A stretch of DNA of 64,000 nucleotides from NCBI RefSeq assembly GCF_003367705.1, contig NZ_CP031425.1:2046001-2110000 (forward strand), given 5' to 3'. Both the position numbers and the translations under genes were made by a program. Source of the stretch: Microbacterium foliorum. GTDB lineage: Bacteria; Actinomycetota; Actinomycetes; Actinomycetales; Microbacteriaceae. Shown in pieces: positions 1-7,218 of this stretch; the stretch's first letter is position 1, and every line of letters begins with the position of its first letter. Below the pieces are notes generated by a model that did not search any database, had not been told where the DNA came from, and saw only the letters and a list, made by a program, of their open reading frames with translations.

Positions 1-543
1 CAGCCCGATGTCGAGTCGGCCAAGGTCGCGGCTCGCGGTCTGCTCGACGCGCGTCCCGCGCCGACCGAGCCCGCGTTCGTCGAGAACGGCGTCGAGGTCC
101 GCGTCTCCGACCCCGCACTCGCTGTCTCAAGGACGGTCGAGGGCGTGCTCGACGCGCTCTGGGCGCGGCTCGCCGATGACGGTTATGTCTCGATCCAGGC
201 CTACGTCAACCGACTCGACGTGCCGCAGCTGCAGGGGCTCCGCGAACTCGTCGCCGCCGATTCCGGTCGCCCGACCACGTTCGGCTGGGGTCCACGGTTC
301 CTGCACTCCACCGGTCAGTATCACAAGGGCGGTCCCGCACAGGGCGTGTACGTCCAGATCCTGGAGCGCACGGATGTCGATCTCGAGATCCCGGAGCGCC
401 CGTACACGTTCGGTCAGCTCCTCGAGGCTCAGGCCGCCGGCGACGCCGGTGTCCTCGCCGAGCACGGCCGTCCGGTCGTCTCACTGACGATCACCGATCC
501 GTCGGCCGACGTCCTCACCCTCTTCGAAGCAGCTCAGAAGTAA
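1..543 (+). CDS. pgi: Glucose-6-phosphate isomerase, C-terminal part (5' end outside window)
   Basis: The frame is open from base 1 and gives 180 C-terminal residues. The enzyme interconverts glucose 6-phosphate and fructose 6-phosphate in the cytosol. The segment GPRFLHSTGQYHKGGP (about visible residues 97-112) is typical of the isomerase C-terminus of the actinobacterial/Tal-Pgi type, and the domain ends normally at EAAQK. It lies 22 nt upstream of zwf in the same direction, so it probably shares an operon with the oxidative pentose-phosphate genes, all of which use glucose 6-phosphate or its products. The N-terminus is not visible, so a transaldolase fusion cannot be excluded. Confidence 0.85.
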   Translation, partial: QPDVESAKVAARGLLDARPAPTEPAFVENGVEVRVSDPALAVSRTVEGVLDALWARLADDGYVSIQAYVNRLDVPQLQGLRELVAADSGRPTTFGWGPRFLHSTGQYHKGGPAQGVYVQILERTDVDLEIPERPYTFGQLLEAQAAGDAGVLAEHGRPVVSLTITDPSADVLTLFEAAQK

Positions 544-565
544 CAGCCAGGAGAACCTCCCACCG

Positions 566-2116
566 ATGTCTGTTCCCATCTCGCGCGGGCACAACCCGCT
601 GCGTGACCCCGATGATCGCCGCCTCAACCGGATCGCGGGGCCCAGCGCCCTCGTGATCTTCGGCGTCACCGGAGACCTGTCACGCAAGAAGCTCATGCCC
701 GCGGTCTACGACCTCGCCAACCGCGGACTCCTTCCGCCCGGATTCGCCCTCGTCGGGTTCGCCCGTCGCGACTGGGAAGACCAGGACTTCGCGAAGGTCG
801 TCTACGACGCCGTCAAGGAGCACGCGCGCACCCCCTTCCGGGAAGAGACGTGGGCTCAGCTGCTCCAGGGCATCCGGTTCGTGTCGGGCGAGTTCGACAA
901 CCCCGATTCGTTCCGCAAGCTCCGCGAGACGGTCGATCAGCTCGATGTCGAACGCGGCACGATGGGCAACCACGCGTTCTACCTGTCGATCCCGCCGAAG
1001 TCGTTCGCCGTCGTCGCGCAGCAGCTCAAGGACTCGGGTCTCGTCGGTGCGAACGACGATGACGACGAGCGCTGGCGTCGCGTCGTCATCGAGAAGCCGT
1101 TCGGGCATGATCTCGAATCCGCGCGCGAGCTGAACGCCGCCCTCGAGGTCGCGTTCTCTCCGGATTCGATCTTCCGCATCGACCACTACCTCGGCAAGGA
1201 GACCGTCCAGAACATCCTGGCGCTCCGCTTCGCCAATGAGCTCTACGAGCCGATCTGGAACCGCAACTACGTCGACCACGTGCAGATCACGATGGCCGAG
1301 GACATCGGCGTCGGCGGACGCGCGGGGTATTACGACGGAGTCGGAGCCGCGCGCGACGTCATCCAGAACCACCTTCTGCAGCTTCTCGCGCTCACCGCCA
1401 TGGAAGAGCCGATCAGCCTGTCCGCGGAGCACCTCCGCGCCGAGAAGGAGAAGGTCCTCGCGGCAGTGCATGTGCCGGACGACCTCTCACTCGCGACCGC
1501 TCGCGGACAGTACGCCGGCGGATGGCAGGGTGGCGAGCAGGTCACCGGATTCCTCGACGAAGACGGCATGAACCCGCAGTCGGCCACCGAGACCTACGCG
1601 GCCATCAAGCTCGAGATCGACACCCGTCGCTGGTCTGGGGTCCCGTTCTACCTGCGCACGGGCAAGCGTCTCGGCCGCCGAGTCACCGAGGTCGCCGTGG
1701 TGTTCAAGAAGGCGCCCGAGCACCTCTTCGGACGCTCGAACACGGCGGAGCTGGGGCAGAACGCCCTCGTCATCCGCGTGCAGCCCGACGAGGGCGTCAC
1801 GATCCGTTTCGGCTCCAAGGTCCCCGGCAACGGCACCAATGTGCGCGACGTCACGATGGACTTCGGATACGGACACGCCTTCACCGAGGCGAGCCCCGAG
1901 GCGTACGAGCGTCTGATCCTCGACGTCCTTCTGGGTGACCCGCCCCTGTTCCCGCGACACGAGGAGGTCGAGCTCTCGTGGAAGATCCTCGACCCCGTGG
2001 AGGAGTTCTGGGCCGCCGAGGGCGGTCCGGTCGACCAGTACGCACCCGGCTCCTGGGGTCCGGCATCCGCCGATGACCTTCTGGCCCGCGACGGACGAGT
2101 GTGGAGACGCCCATGA
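566..2116 (+). CDS. zwf: Glucose-6-phosphate 1-dehydrogenase
   Basis: A 516-residue NADP-dependent dehydrogenase that oxidises glucose 6-phosphate to 6-phosphogluconolactone, the first step of the oxidative pentose-phosphate pathway. The Rossmann motif GVTGDLSRKKLMP is near residue 33 and the catalytic signature RIDHYLGKE near residue 211. Length matches the family. The ATG is preceded by AGGAGA. The stop overlaps the opcA start as ATGA, so translation of the two is coupled. pgi lies upstream and opcA and pgl downstream, the standard actinobacterial arrangement. Confidence 0.97.
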   Translation: MSVPISRGHNPLRDPDDRRLNRIAGPSALVIFGVTGDLSRKKLMPAVYDLANRGLLPPGFALVGFARRDWEDQDFAKVVYDAVKEHARTPFREETWAQLLQGIRFVSGEFDNPDSFRKLRETVDQLDVERGTMGNHAFYLSIPPKSFAVVAQQLKDSGLVGANDDDDERWRRVVIEKPFGHDLESARELNAALEVAFSPDSIFRIDHYLGKETVQNILALRFANELYEPIWNRNYVDHVQITMAEDIGVGGRAGYYDGVGAARDVIQNHLLQLLALTAMEEPISLSAEHLRAEKEKVLAAVHVPDDLSLATARGQYAGGWQGGEQVTGFLDEDGMNPQSATETYAAIKLEIDTRRWSGVPFYLRTGKRLGRRVTEVAVVFKKAPEHLFGRSNTAELGQNALVIRVQPDEGVTIRFGSKVPGNGTNVRDVTMDFGYGHAFTEASPEAYERLILDVLLGDPPLFPRHEEVELSWKILDPVEEFWAAEGGPVDQYAPGSWGPASADDLLARDGRVWRRP

Positions 2117-3048
2117 TCATCGATCTTCCCGACACGACCGTCAGCCAGGTCGCCAAGCAGCTGGTCAAGGTGCGCGAAGAGGGCGGCGCGGTCGCTCTCG
2201 GCCGCGTGCTCACGCTCATCATCTCGGCCCGAAACGGCGTGGCCGAGGCGGCCATCGACGCGGCGAACGATGCGTCGCGCGAGCACCCCATGCGCGTGAT
2301 CGTCGTCACCACCGGTGACGGCGACGCACACCTCGACGCGCAGATCCGCGTCGGCGGCGACGCCGGCGCCAGCGAGGTCGTGGTGCTCCACGCCTACGGT
2401 GACGCGGCGAGCAACGAGGAGAGCCTGGTCACCGGGCTGCTGCTTCCCGACGCTCCCGTCGTCGCCTGGTGGCCGGAGGAAGCACCGGCCGCACCCTCGG
2501 AGTCCCCGCTGGGCAGGATCGCGCAGCGACGCATCACGGATGCCGCGACCGCCCCCGACGTCCGCGATCGGCTCGCGCTCCTCGGCGAGACGCACGCCCC
2601 CGGTGACACCGACCTCGCCTGGACGCGTCTGACGTACTGGCGTGAGCAGCTGGCCGCCGTGCTCGACCAGCCCCCGTACGAAGAGGTCACGGCTGTTGAG
2701 GTCCGAGGCGGTTCCGCCTCTCCGTCGACAGCTCTGCTCGCGGCGTGGCTGCAGATGGCGCTCGACGTCCCGGTCACCTGGTCGTACGAGGATCCGGAGC
2801 ACTGGCAGGAGGGCATCAAGGGTGTGCGTCTGCACCGCGAGTCGGGCGACATCCTGCTCGAGCGCCCGACGCCGGGTGCTGCCGTCCTCACCCAGCCGGA
2901 TCAGCCGGACCACGACCTGCATCTCCCCCGGCGCACCCTTCGCGAGTGTCTCGCCGAGGAGCTGCGCAGGCTCGACCCTGACGTCCTGTACGGTCGAGTG
3001 ATCACCGAGGGCTGGGAGAAGCTGGGCCCGCCCAAGACAGGAGAATGA
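2113..3048 (+). CDS. opcA: Glucose-6-phosphate dehydrogenase assembly protein OpcA
   Basis: A 311-residue OpcA-family protein needed for assembly or allosteric activation of Zwf. The N-terminus MIIDLPDTTVSQVAKQL and the following REEGGAVALGRVLTL are characteristic. I chose ATG 2113 rather than the upstream GTG 2101 because the family starts at this M-x-x-DLPDT sequence and because it forms an ATGA overlap with the zwf stop. Its own stop overlaps the pgl start in the same way (ATGA at 3045), so zwf-opcA-pgl form one translationally coupled operon. Confidence 0.94.
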   Translation: MIIDLPDTTVSQVAKQLVKVREEGGAVALGRVLTLIISARNGVAEAAIDAANDASREHPMRVIVVTTGDGDAHLDAQIRVGGDAGASEVVVLHAYGDAASNEESLVTGLLLPDAPVVAWWPEEAPAAPSESPLGRIAQRRITDAATAPDVRDRLALLGETHAPGDTDLAWTRLTYWREQLAAVLDQPPYEEVTAVEVRGGSASPSTALLAAWLQMALDVPVTWSYEDPEHWQEGIKGVRLHRESGDILLERPTPGAAVLTQPDQPDHDLHLPRRTLRECLAEELRRLDPDVLYGRVITEGWEKLGPPKTGE

Positions 3049-3833
3049 TGTCGACGCAGACAACGTCCGCGGAGAAGCGCGTCGTGGTCGAGGCCACCCC
3101 TGAGGCTCTCGCCACGAGCGTGGCCGACAGATTCCTCACCCGGTTGCGCGCTCGCACGCGAAACGGTCGGATCGCCCACGTCGCCCTCACCGGGGGATCG
3201 ATGGGCGGGGCCGTGCTGCGAGCGACCCTCCGAAACCCGAGGTCGGCGCAGATCGACTGGTCTCTCGTGCATTTCTGGTGGGGAGACGAGCGGTTCGTCG
3301 CGCGCGACGATGCCGATCGCAACGCCCTCCAGTCCCGGGAGGCGCTGCTCGATCACATCGCCGTTCCCGAGGAGAACGTGCACGAGGTGGCGGCTTCCGG
3401 AGAGGGCCTGACCCTCGACGAGGCGGCTGCGGCCTACGCCGCCGAGCTCGCGAGGTTCGGCACCTCCGAGCACCCCTGGCCGTCGTTCGCGGTCTGCTTC
3501 CTCGGGGTCGGTCCCGATGGTCACATCGCCTCGCTCTTCCCCGACCGCACCGAGGTCACGGTGACGGATGCTGCCGCACTCCCCGTTCGCGACTCCCCCA
3601 AGCCGCCGCCCGAGCGCGTGACGCTCACCCGCCCGGTGCTCAATGCCTCGAAGCGGGTGTGGCTGGTGCTCACGGGGGCCGACAAGGCGTCGGCACTGGG
3701 CCTCGCGCTCGCAGGGGCCAGCTACACGAACGTGCCCGCAGCGGGTGCGAAAGGACGCAAGCGCACGGTGTTCTTCGTCGACGAGGCCGCGGCCTCGGAG
3801 GTGTCGCCGGACCTCATCGATCCGGCGTACTGA
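3045..3833 (+). CDS. pgl: 6-phosphogluconolactonase
   Basis: A 262-residue cytosolic lactonase of the glucosamine-6-phosphate isomerase fold. It hydrolyses 6-phosphogluconolactone made by Zwf. Visible family signatures are ALTGGSMGGAVL near residue 46, WWGDERFV near residue 79 and the GVGPDGHIASLFP block near residue 155. ATG 3045 overlaps the opcA stop; a second ATG follows at 3048. The gene converges with the DMT permease, leaving only 29 nt between them. Confidence 0.95.
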   Translation: MMSTQTTSAEKRVVVEATPEALATSVADRFLTRLRARTRNGRIAHVALTGGSMGGAVLRATLRNPRSAQIDWSLVHFWWGDERFVARDDADRNALQSREALLDHIAVPEENVHEVAASGEGLTLDEAAAAYAAELARFGTSEHPWPSFAVCFLGVGPDGHIASLFPDRTEVTVTDAAALPVRDSPKPPPERVTLTRPVLNASKRVWLVLTGADKASALGLALAGASYTNVPAAGAKGRKRTVFFVDEAAASEVSPDLIDPAY

Positions 3834-3862
3834 CGCGGTCGAACGCGACGGCGCTGACGCGC

Positions 3863-4870
3863 TCAGGCCTCGGGGTTCTCCTCGGGGCCTTTCGCGTCGC
3901 TGCCCCGGGTGATGCCGAGGTCCTGACTGTCGCTCAGCACCTGAGGGTGGTAGCGGGCGAGTCCCACGACGCCCCACACGGCGATCGCGCCTGCGACACC
4001 GAAGATCACCAGGACCCACGGCGGAGCGGCGGCAGCCTCCCCCAGCACGACCATTCCGATGAGCACTGCGATGAGCGGATCGACGACCGTCAGGCCGGCG
4101 ATCACGAGGTCGGGAGGGCCGGAGCTGTAGGCGGTCTGCACGAAGTAGGCGCCCACGGCTGCCGCGGCGATCAGAGCGATCACGCAGATCACTGTGATCC
4201 ACTCGAAGTTGCCGGCTTCGATCCGGTTGATCACGGCCTTCGCGAGGGTGGCGACGAAGCCGTAGAGGATGCCCGCGCCGATGACGTAGAAGAGCGCGCG
4301 CATGCGGCGACGGAGGACGAGCCAGCAGGCCCCGAGCACGATGATGACGACGAGCAGGATCGCCAGGATCGTGAAGAGCTCGGTGTCGGCGATCTCCTTC
4401 TCGGTCGCGAAGATGGCGGCGAAGAAGACGAAGAGGAAGATCCCGCCCACACAGCACACGATCGCGGTGATCGACTGCCTGGTGGGTGAGTGTCCGGAGA
4501 TCCGCGCGTTCAGCAGCGTGGTGATCACGAGCGCGATGGCGCCGAGCGGCTGCACGACGATCAGCGGAGCCTGCGAGAGCGCGGCGAGCTGGCACACGAT
4601 GGCCAGTGCGAGCATCACCGTGCCCGCCAACCACGACGGACGGGTGAGGAGCGCCCTGATCTGGCCGGCGCTCAGACCGCTGGTGCCGTTCGCCCCGCTC
4701 AGACGCTCGACCTTCTCCACTCCGCGATGCTGGTACTGCGCACCGAGCGACATGAAGACGGCACCCGCCAGCGCCAGCGGGATGCCGAGGAGCAGCTTGG
4801 GGTTCTGAAAGACGCCAACCAGCTGCTCTGTGACGTCGTCCGCCCCAGTCATCCATACGGAGATGCTCAC
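3863..4870 (-). CDS. DMT-superfamily (EamA/NIPA-like) membrane permease
   Basis: A 335-residue polytopic membrane protein with about nine or ten hydrophobic helices and a repeated hydrophobic architecture, as in drug/metabolite transporters. An early AGAVFMSLGAQYQHRG and a central LSQAPLIVVQPLGAIALV resemble DMT/NIPA proteins. The substrate cannot be read from sequence. The tail after the last helix is charged and probably cytoplasmic. GTG 4870 is supported by a TAGGGT -10 exactly 6 nt upstream, implying a leaderless transcript. It diverges from def. Confidence 0.8.
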   Translation of the reverse strand: MSISVWMTGADDVTEQLVGVFQNPKLLLGIPLALAGAVFMSLGAQYQHRGVEKVERLSGANGTSGLSAGQIRALLTRPSWLAGTVMLALAIVCQLAALSQAPLIVVQPLGAIALVITTLLNARISGHSPTRQSITAIVCCVGGIFLFVFFAAIFATEKEIADTELFTILAILLVVIIVLGACWLVLRRRMRALFYVIGAGILYGFVATLAKAVINRIEAGNFEWITVICVIALIAAAAVGAYFVQTAYSSGPPDLVIAGLTVVDPLIAVLIGMVVLGEAAAAPPWVLVIFGVAGAIAVWGVVGLARYHPQVLSDSQDLGITRGSDAKGPEENPEA

Positions 4871-4876
4871 GCTAAG

Positions 4877-4907
4877 ACCCTACCCGGGGATACGCGCCGA
4901 GTAGGGT
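4877..4907. promoter_or_regulatory. Divergent, mirrored leaderless promoters (DMT permease / def)
   Basis: ACCCTAC at 4877-4883 and GTAGGGT at 4901-4907 form a 7-bp inverted repeat. Read outward, each contains TAGGGT (TANNNT -10) followed by exactly 6 nt and a GTG start codon, at 4870 on the minus strand and 4914 on the plus strand. Both genes are therefore probably transcribed from their start codon without a leader. No clear -35 boxes are seen. The promoter reading is inferred from spacing. Confidence 0.6.
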
Positions 4908-4913
4908 TATGGC

Positions 4914-5480
4914 GTGGCTGTTCTTCCTATTCGCATCATGGGCGACCCCGTCCTGCACTCCCCCGCCTCCCCCGTCGACGAGATCACCGACGACATCCGC
5001 GTCCTCGTCGCCGACATGTTCGAGACCATGGACATCGCTCCTGGCGTCGGGCTCGCCGCCCCACAGGTCGGCGTGCCACTGCGCCTGTACACGTACTCCT
5101 ACGTCGATGACGACGATCAGCCCTGGCGCGGGGTCATCATCAATCCCGAGCTGTGGATGGTGCCGCTCGAGCCGGGCGAACCCGATGACGAGCTCGAGTC
5201 CGAGGGATGCCTCTCGTTCCCCGGCGAGCGATTCCCGCTGCGCCGCTCCGAGCGGGTGCGGGTGACGGGGATCGACCTCGAGGGAGCCCCGGTCGAGATC
5301 GCCGTCGACGGATGGCGGGCGCGCATCATGCAGCACGAGTTCGATCACCTCGACGGCATCCTCTACATCGACCGCCTGTCGGACGGCGACTGGAAGATCG
5401 TGCAGAAGATCGCCAAGAAGCGCGGCTGGGGCAAGCCGGGCGCCAACTGGATGCCGGGCGTCGACGATCTCGAAGGCTGA
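4914..5480 (+). CDS. def: Peptide deformylase
   Basis: A 188-residue metalloenzyme that removes the formyl group from the initiator methionine of nascent proteins. All three family motifs are present: GVGLAAPQV near residue 44, EGCLSFPGE near residue 97 and QHEFDHLDG near residue 142, whose Cys and two His ligate the metal. GTG 4914 is chosen because the protein then begins AVLPIRIMGDPVL, the usual deformylase N-terminus, and because the -10 hexamer TAGGGT sits 6 nt upstream. It diverges from the DMT permease gene. Confidence 0.96.
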   Translation: MAVLPIRIMGDPVLHSPASPVDEITDDIRVLVADMFETMDIAPGVGLAAPQVGVPLRLYTYSYVDDDDQPWRGVIINPELWMVPLEPGEPDDELESEGCLSFPGERFPLRRSERVRVTGIDLEGAPVEIAVDGWRARIMQHEFDHLDGILYIDRLSDGDWKIVQKIAKKRGWGKPGANWMPGVDDLEG

Positions 5481-5514
5481 CCCGCCTTTCAGCCCAGTCA
5501 AAGACTTCTCCGAG

Positions 5515-5544
5515 TTGCATCACAGACTCGCGGACGGATAGCGT
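5515..5544 (+). promoter_or_regulatory. Candidate promoter of the Septum_form lipoprotein gene
   Basis: TTGCAT at 5515-5520 and TAGCGT at 5539-5544 are separated by 18 bp. The distance to the ATG at 5597 leaves a leader of about 45 nt containing a strong GGAGGGG ribosome-binding site at 5585-5591. Matches to the consensus boxes are partial. Confidence 0.35.
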
Positions 5545-5596
5545 TCTGGAGGCGGCATATCGGTATGCCCGCCCACGACGCTCTGGAGGGGACATC

Positions 5597-6112
5597 ATGA
5601 TGAAAATGCGCACGCGACGCGCACTGGCGCTGGCAGGTTCTGCGGTGGCGCTGTCGGTCGCTCTGACCGGCTGCAGCGCAATCAACGGCATTCTCGGAGG
5701 AGGTGCCGGCGACGCGGATCGCGACGAGGAAACCGGACAGGTCACCGAGAGCTCGAACATCGACATCTTCGCGCTCAAGCTCGGCGACTGCAAGATGGCC
5801 AGCGCCTCCGGTCTGATCGAGGATGCCGATGTCGTCCCGTGCGACCAGCCGCACGATGAAGAGGTTTACTACGAGATCACGATGAAAGACGGCGAGTTCT
5901 CCGAAGAGGACGTCGACACCGCCTCGCAGGAGTGCATCGGCGACGCGTACACGAGCTTCATCGGCGTCGCGTACGACGATTCCGCACTCGAGGTGTACCC
6001 GATCACCCCGACGCAGGACACCTGGGACCAGCTGAACGACCGCGTCGTGCAGTGCGTCGTCACCGACCCGGCAGGCCAGACCACCGGCTCCCTCAAGGGC
6101 GCCGCGCGCTGA
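5597..6112 (+). CDS. Septum-formation-family (Septum_form) lipoprotein
   Basis: A 171-residue predicted lipoprotein. A basic N-terminus and hydrophobic core are followed by the lipobox LTGC near residue 23, so the mature protein should be anchored outside the membrane. The mature domain carries GDC...VPCDQPHDEEVYYE (about residues 59-86) and later paired cysteines, the signature of the actinobacterial Septum_form domain. The molecular function of the family is unknown. The start is fixed by GGAGGGG five bases upstream; a second ATG follows at 5600. A powerful terminator lies 8 nt after the stop, so this is a monocistronic gene. Confidence 0.85.
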   Translation: MMKMRTRRALALAGSAVALSVALTGCSAINGILGGGAGDADRDEETGQVTESSNIDIFALKLGDCKMASASGLIEDADVVPCDQPHDEEVYYEITMKDGEFSEEDVDTASQECIGDAYTSFIGVAYDDSALEVYPITPTQDTWDQLNDRVVQCVVTDPAGQTTGSLKGAAR

Positions 6113-6120
6113 TCCCCGCT

Positions 6121-6163
6121 CGACGAAAGAAGGCCCCGTCATCGACGGGGCCTTCTTTCGTCG
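6121..6163 (+). terminator. Rho-independent terminator with 20-bp perfect stem
   Basis: A perfect 20-bp inverted repeat (6121-6140 with 6144-6163) closes a 3-nt loop ATC. The descending arm contains TTCTTT. It follows the lipoprotein gene and, being symmetrical, could also stop minus-strand transcription. Confidence 0.9.
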
Positions 6164-6203
6164 TCCGCCCTGTTCCGCCGTGACGGCAGAGCTCCGGTGG
6201 AAA

Positions 6204-6230
6204 GGGAAAAGCCCCTCCGAAGAGGGGCTT
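6204..6230 (-). terminator. Terminator of tRNA-Asn
   Basis: On the minus strand AAGCCCCTC, a TTCG tetraloop and GAGGGGCTT form a 9-bp stem followed by TTCCC. It begins six bases after the encoded CCA end of tRNA-Asn. Confidence 0.85.
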
Positions 6231-6235
6231 CTCAT

Positions 6236-6311
6236 TGGCTCCCCGGCTTGGACTCGAACCAAGAACCTGCCGGTTAACAGCCGGCTGCTCTGCCAATTGA
6301 GCTACCGAGGA
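6236..6311 (-). tRNA. tRNA-Asn (anticodon GTT)
   Basis: Read on the minus strand, the sequence begins TCCTCGGTAGCTCAATTGG, has the anticodon GTT within CTGTTAAC, the T-loop GGTTCGAGTCC, and ends with CCGGGGA, discriminator G and an encoded CCA. The acceptor stem TCCTCGG/CCGGGGA pairs with one G-T wobble. It is 76 nt long with CCA and lies downstream of the dusB-dgt-dnaG-ABC gene cluster. Confidence 0.97.
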
Positions 6312-6408
6312 ATGTGCTCCGCTGCGCGGGCAACTCGTCAATCCTAGCAAACTCCGAAGCATGCTCGTGACACGGGCCGCACATCGGGCGTGTCGCTTAC
6401 GACCCCGC

Positions 6409-7182
6409 TCAGAGCCCCGAATCCGCCTCGGCGTTCGGCGCCCAGAGCAGGTCCTTGCCCACGCCGCGCGCCACCACATGCCCGCCGCGGAGCATGAGGG
6501 TCTCGGCGTTCAGCTCGCGGATGAAGTCGGCGTCGTTGGTGACGAGCAGCGCACCCATGCCCAGTTCCTTGCGGCGTCGTGTGATCGCGTCGAACACCAC
6601 CGGCCTGACCTCGAGGTCGAGGTTGGCGAGGATCTCGTCGGCGATCAGCACCCGCGGCTCGAGCACGAACGACCGGGCGATCGCGACCCGCTGGCGCATC
6701 CCGGCGCTGAGCTCATACGGGAACTTCGATGCCGTGCCGAGCGGGAGATGCAGCTCGTCGAGCAGCGTCGCGACCCGGATCGACAGCGCCTTCGCGTTCA
6801 CGCGCTTCTCGCGCATCAGAATGGGCTCCGCGATCACCTCGTTGACCGTGAGCTGGGGCGGAAGGTCCGCACCGGCCCCCTGGGGCACGAAGCCCGTGCG
6901 GTAGGTGAGCACCCGATGCTTGCGCCCCGGACGGCGGATGTCGACGCCGCAGACCTGCGCGCTCCCTCCGACGACCCGGACGGAGGCATCGGTCGAGCCT
7001 GCCAGTGCGGCCACGAGCGTGGACTTGCCCGACCCGGTCGGCCCCGCGACGCAGATGAGCTCACCGGGCGCGAGCGAGAAGCTGACTCCGTCTATCGCGC
7101 GGGTGGGACCGCTGTGGCCCACGCGGTCGATCACGAGGTCTGAGCTGTCGATCGCGTTCGTCGACTCGGGGCGAGAGGCCAT
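6409..7182 (-). CDS. ABC transporter ATP-binding protein, orphan, with atypical H-loop
   Basis: A 257-residue single nucleotide-binding domain. The Walker A is GPTGSGKST near residue 50, the signature is LSAGMRQRV instead of LSGGQ, and the Walker B is VLIADE. At the switch position the usual T-H-D is T-N-D (LLVTND), so the H-loop histidine is replaced by asparagine. No permease gene is adjacent. The gene starts about 20-36 nt after dnaG and is probably co-transcribed with it. ATG 7182 has AGGA upstream; a GTG at 7197 is an alternative start. The exported substrate, if any, is unknown. Confidence 0.85.
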   Translation of the reverse strand: MASRPESTNAIDSSDLVIDRVGHSGPTRAIDGVSFSLAPGELICVAGPTGSGKSTLVAALAGSTDASVRVVGGSAQVCGVDIRRPGRKHRVLTYRTGFVPQGAGADLPPQLTVNEVIAEPILMREKRVNAKALSIRVATLLDELHLPLGTASKFPYELSAGMRQRVAIARSFVLEPRVLIADEILANLDLEVRPVVFDAITRRRKELGMGALLVTNDADFIRELNAETLMLRGGHVVARGVGKDLLWAPNAEADSGL

Positions 7183-7218
7183 TCCTCCATCCTGCACTGC
7201 CGCACAGGACCGGGGCCG

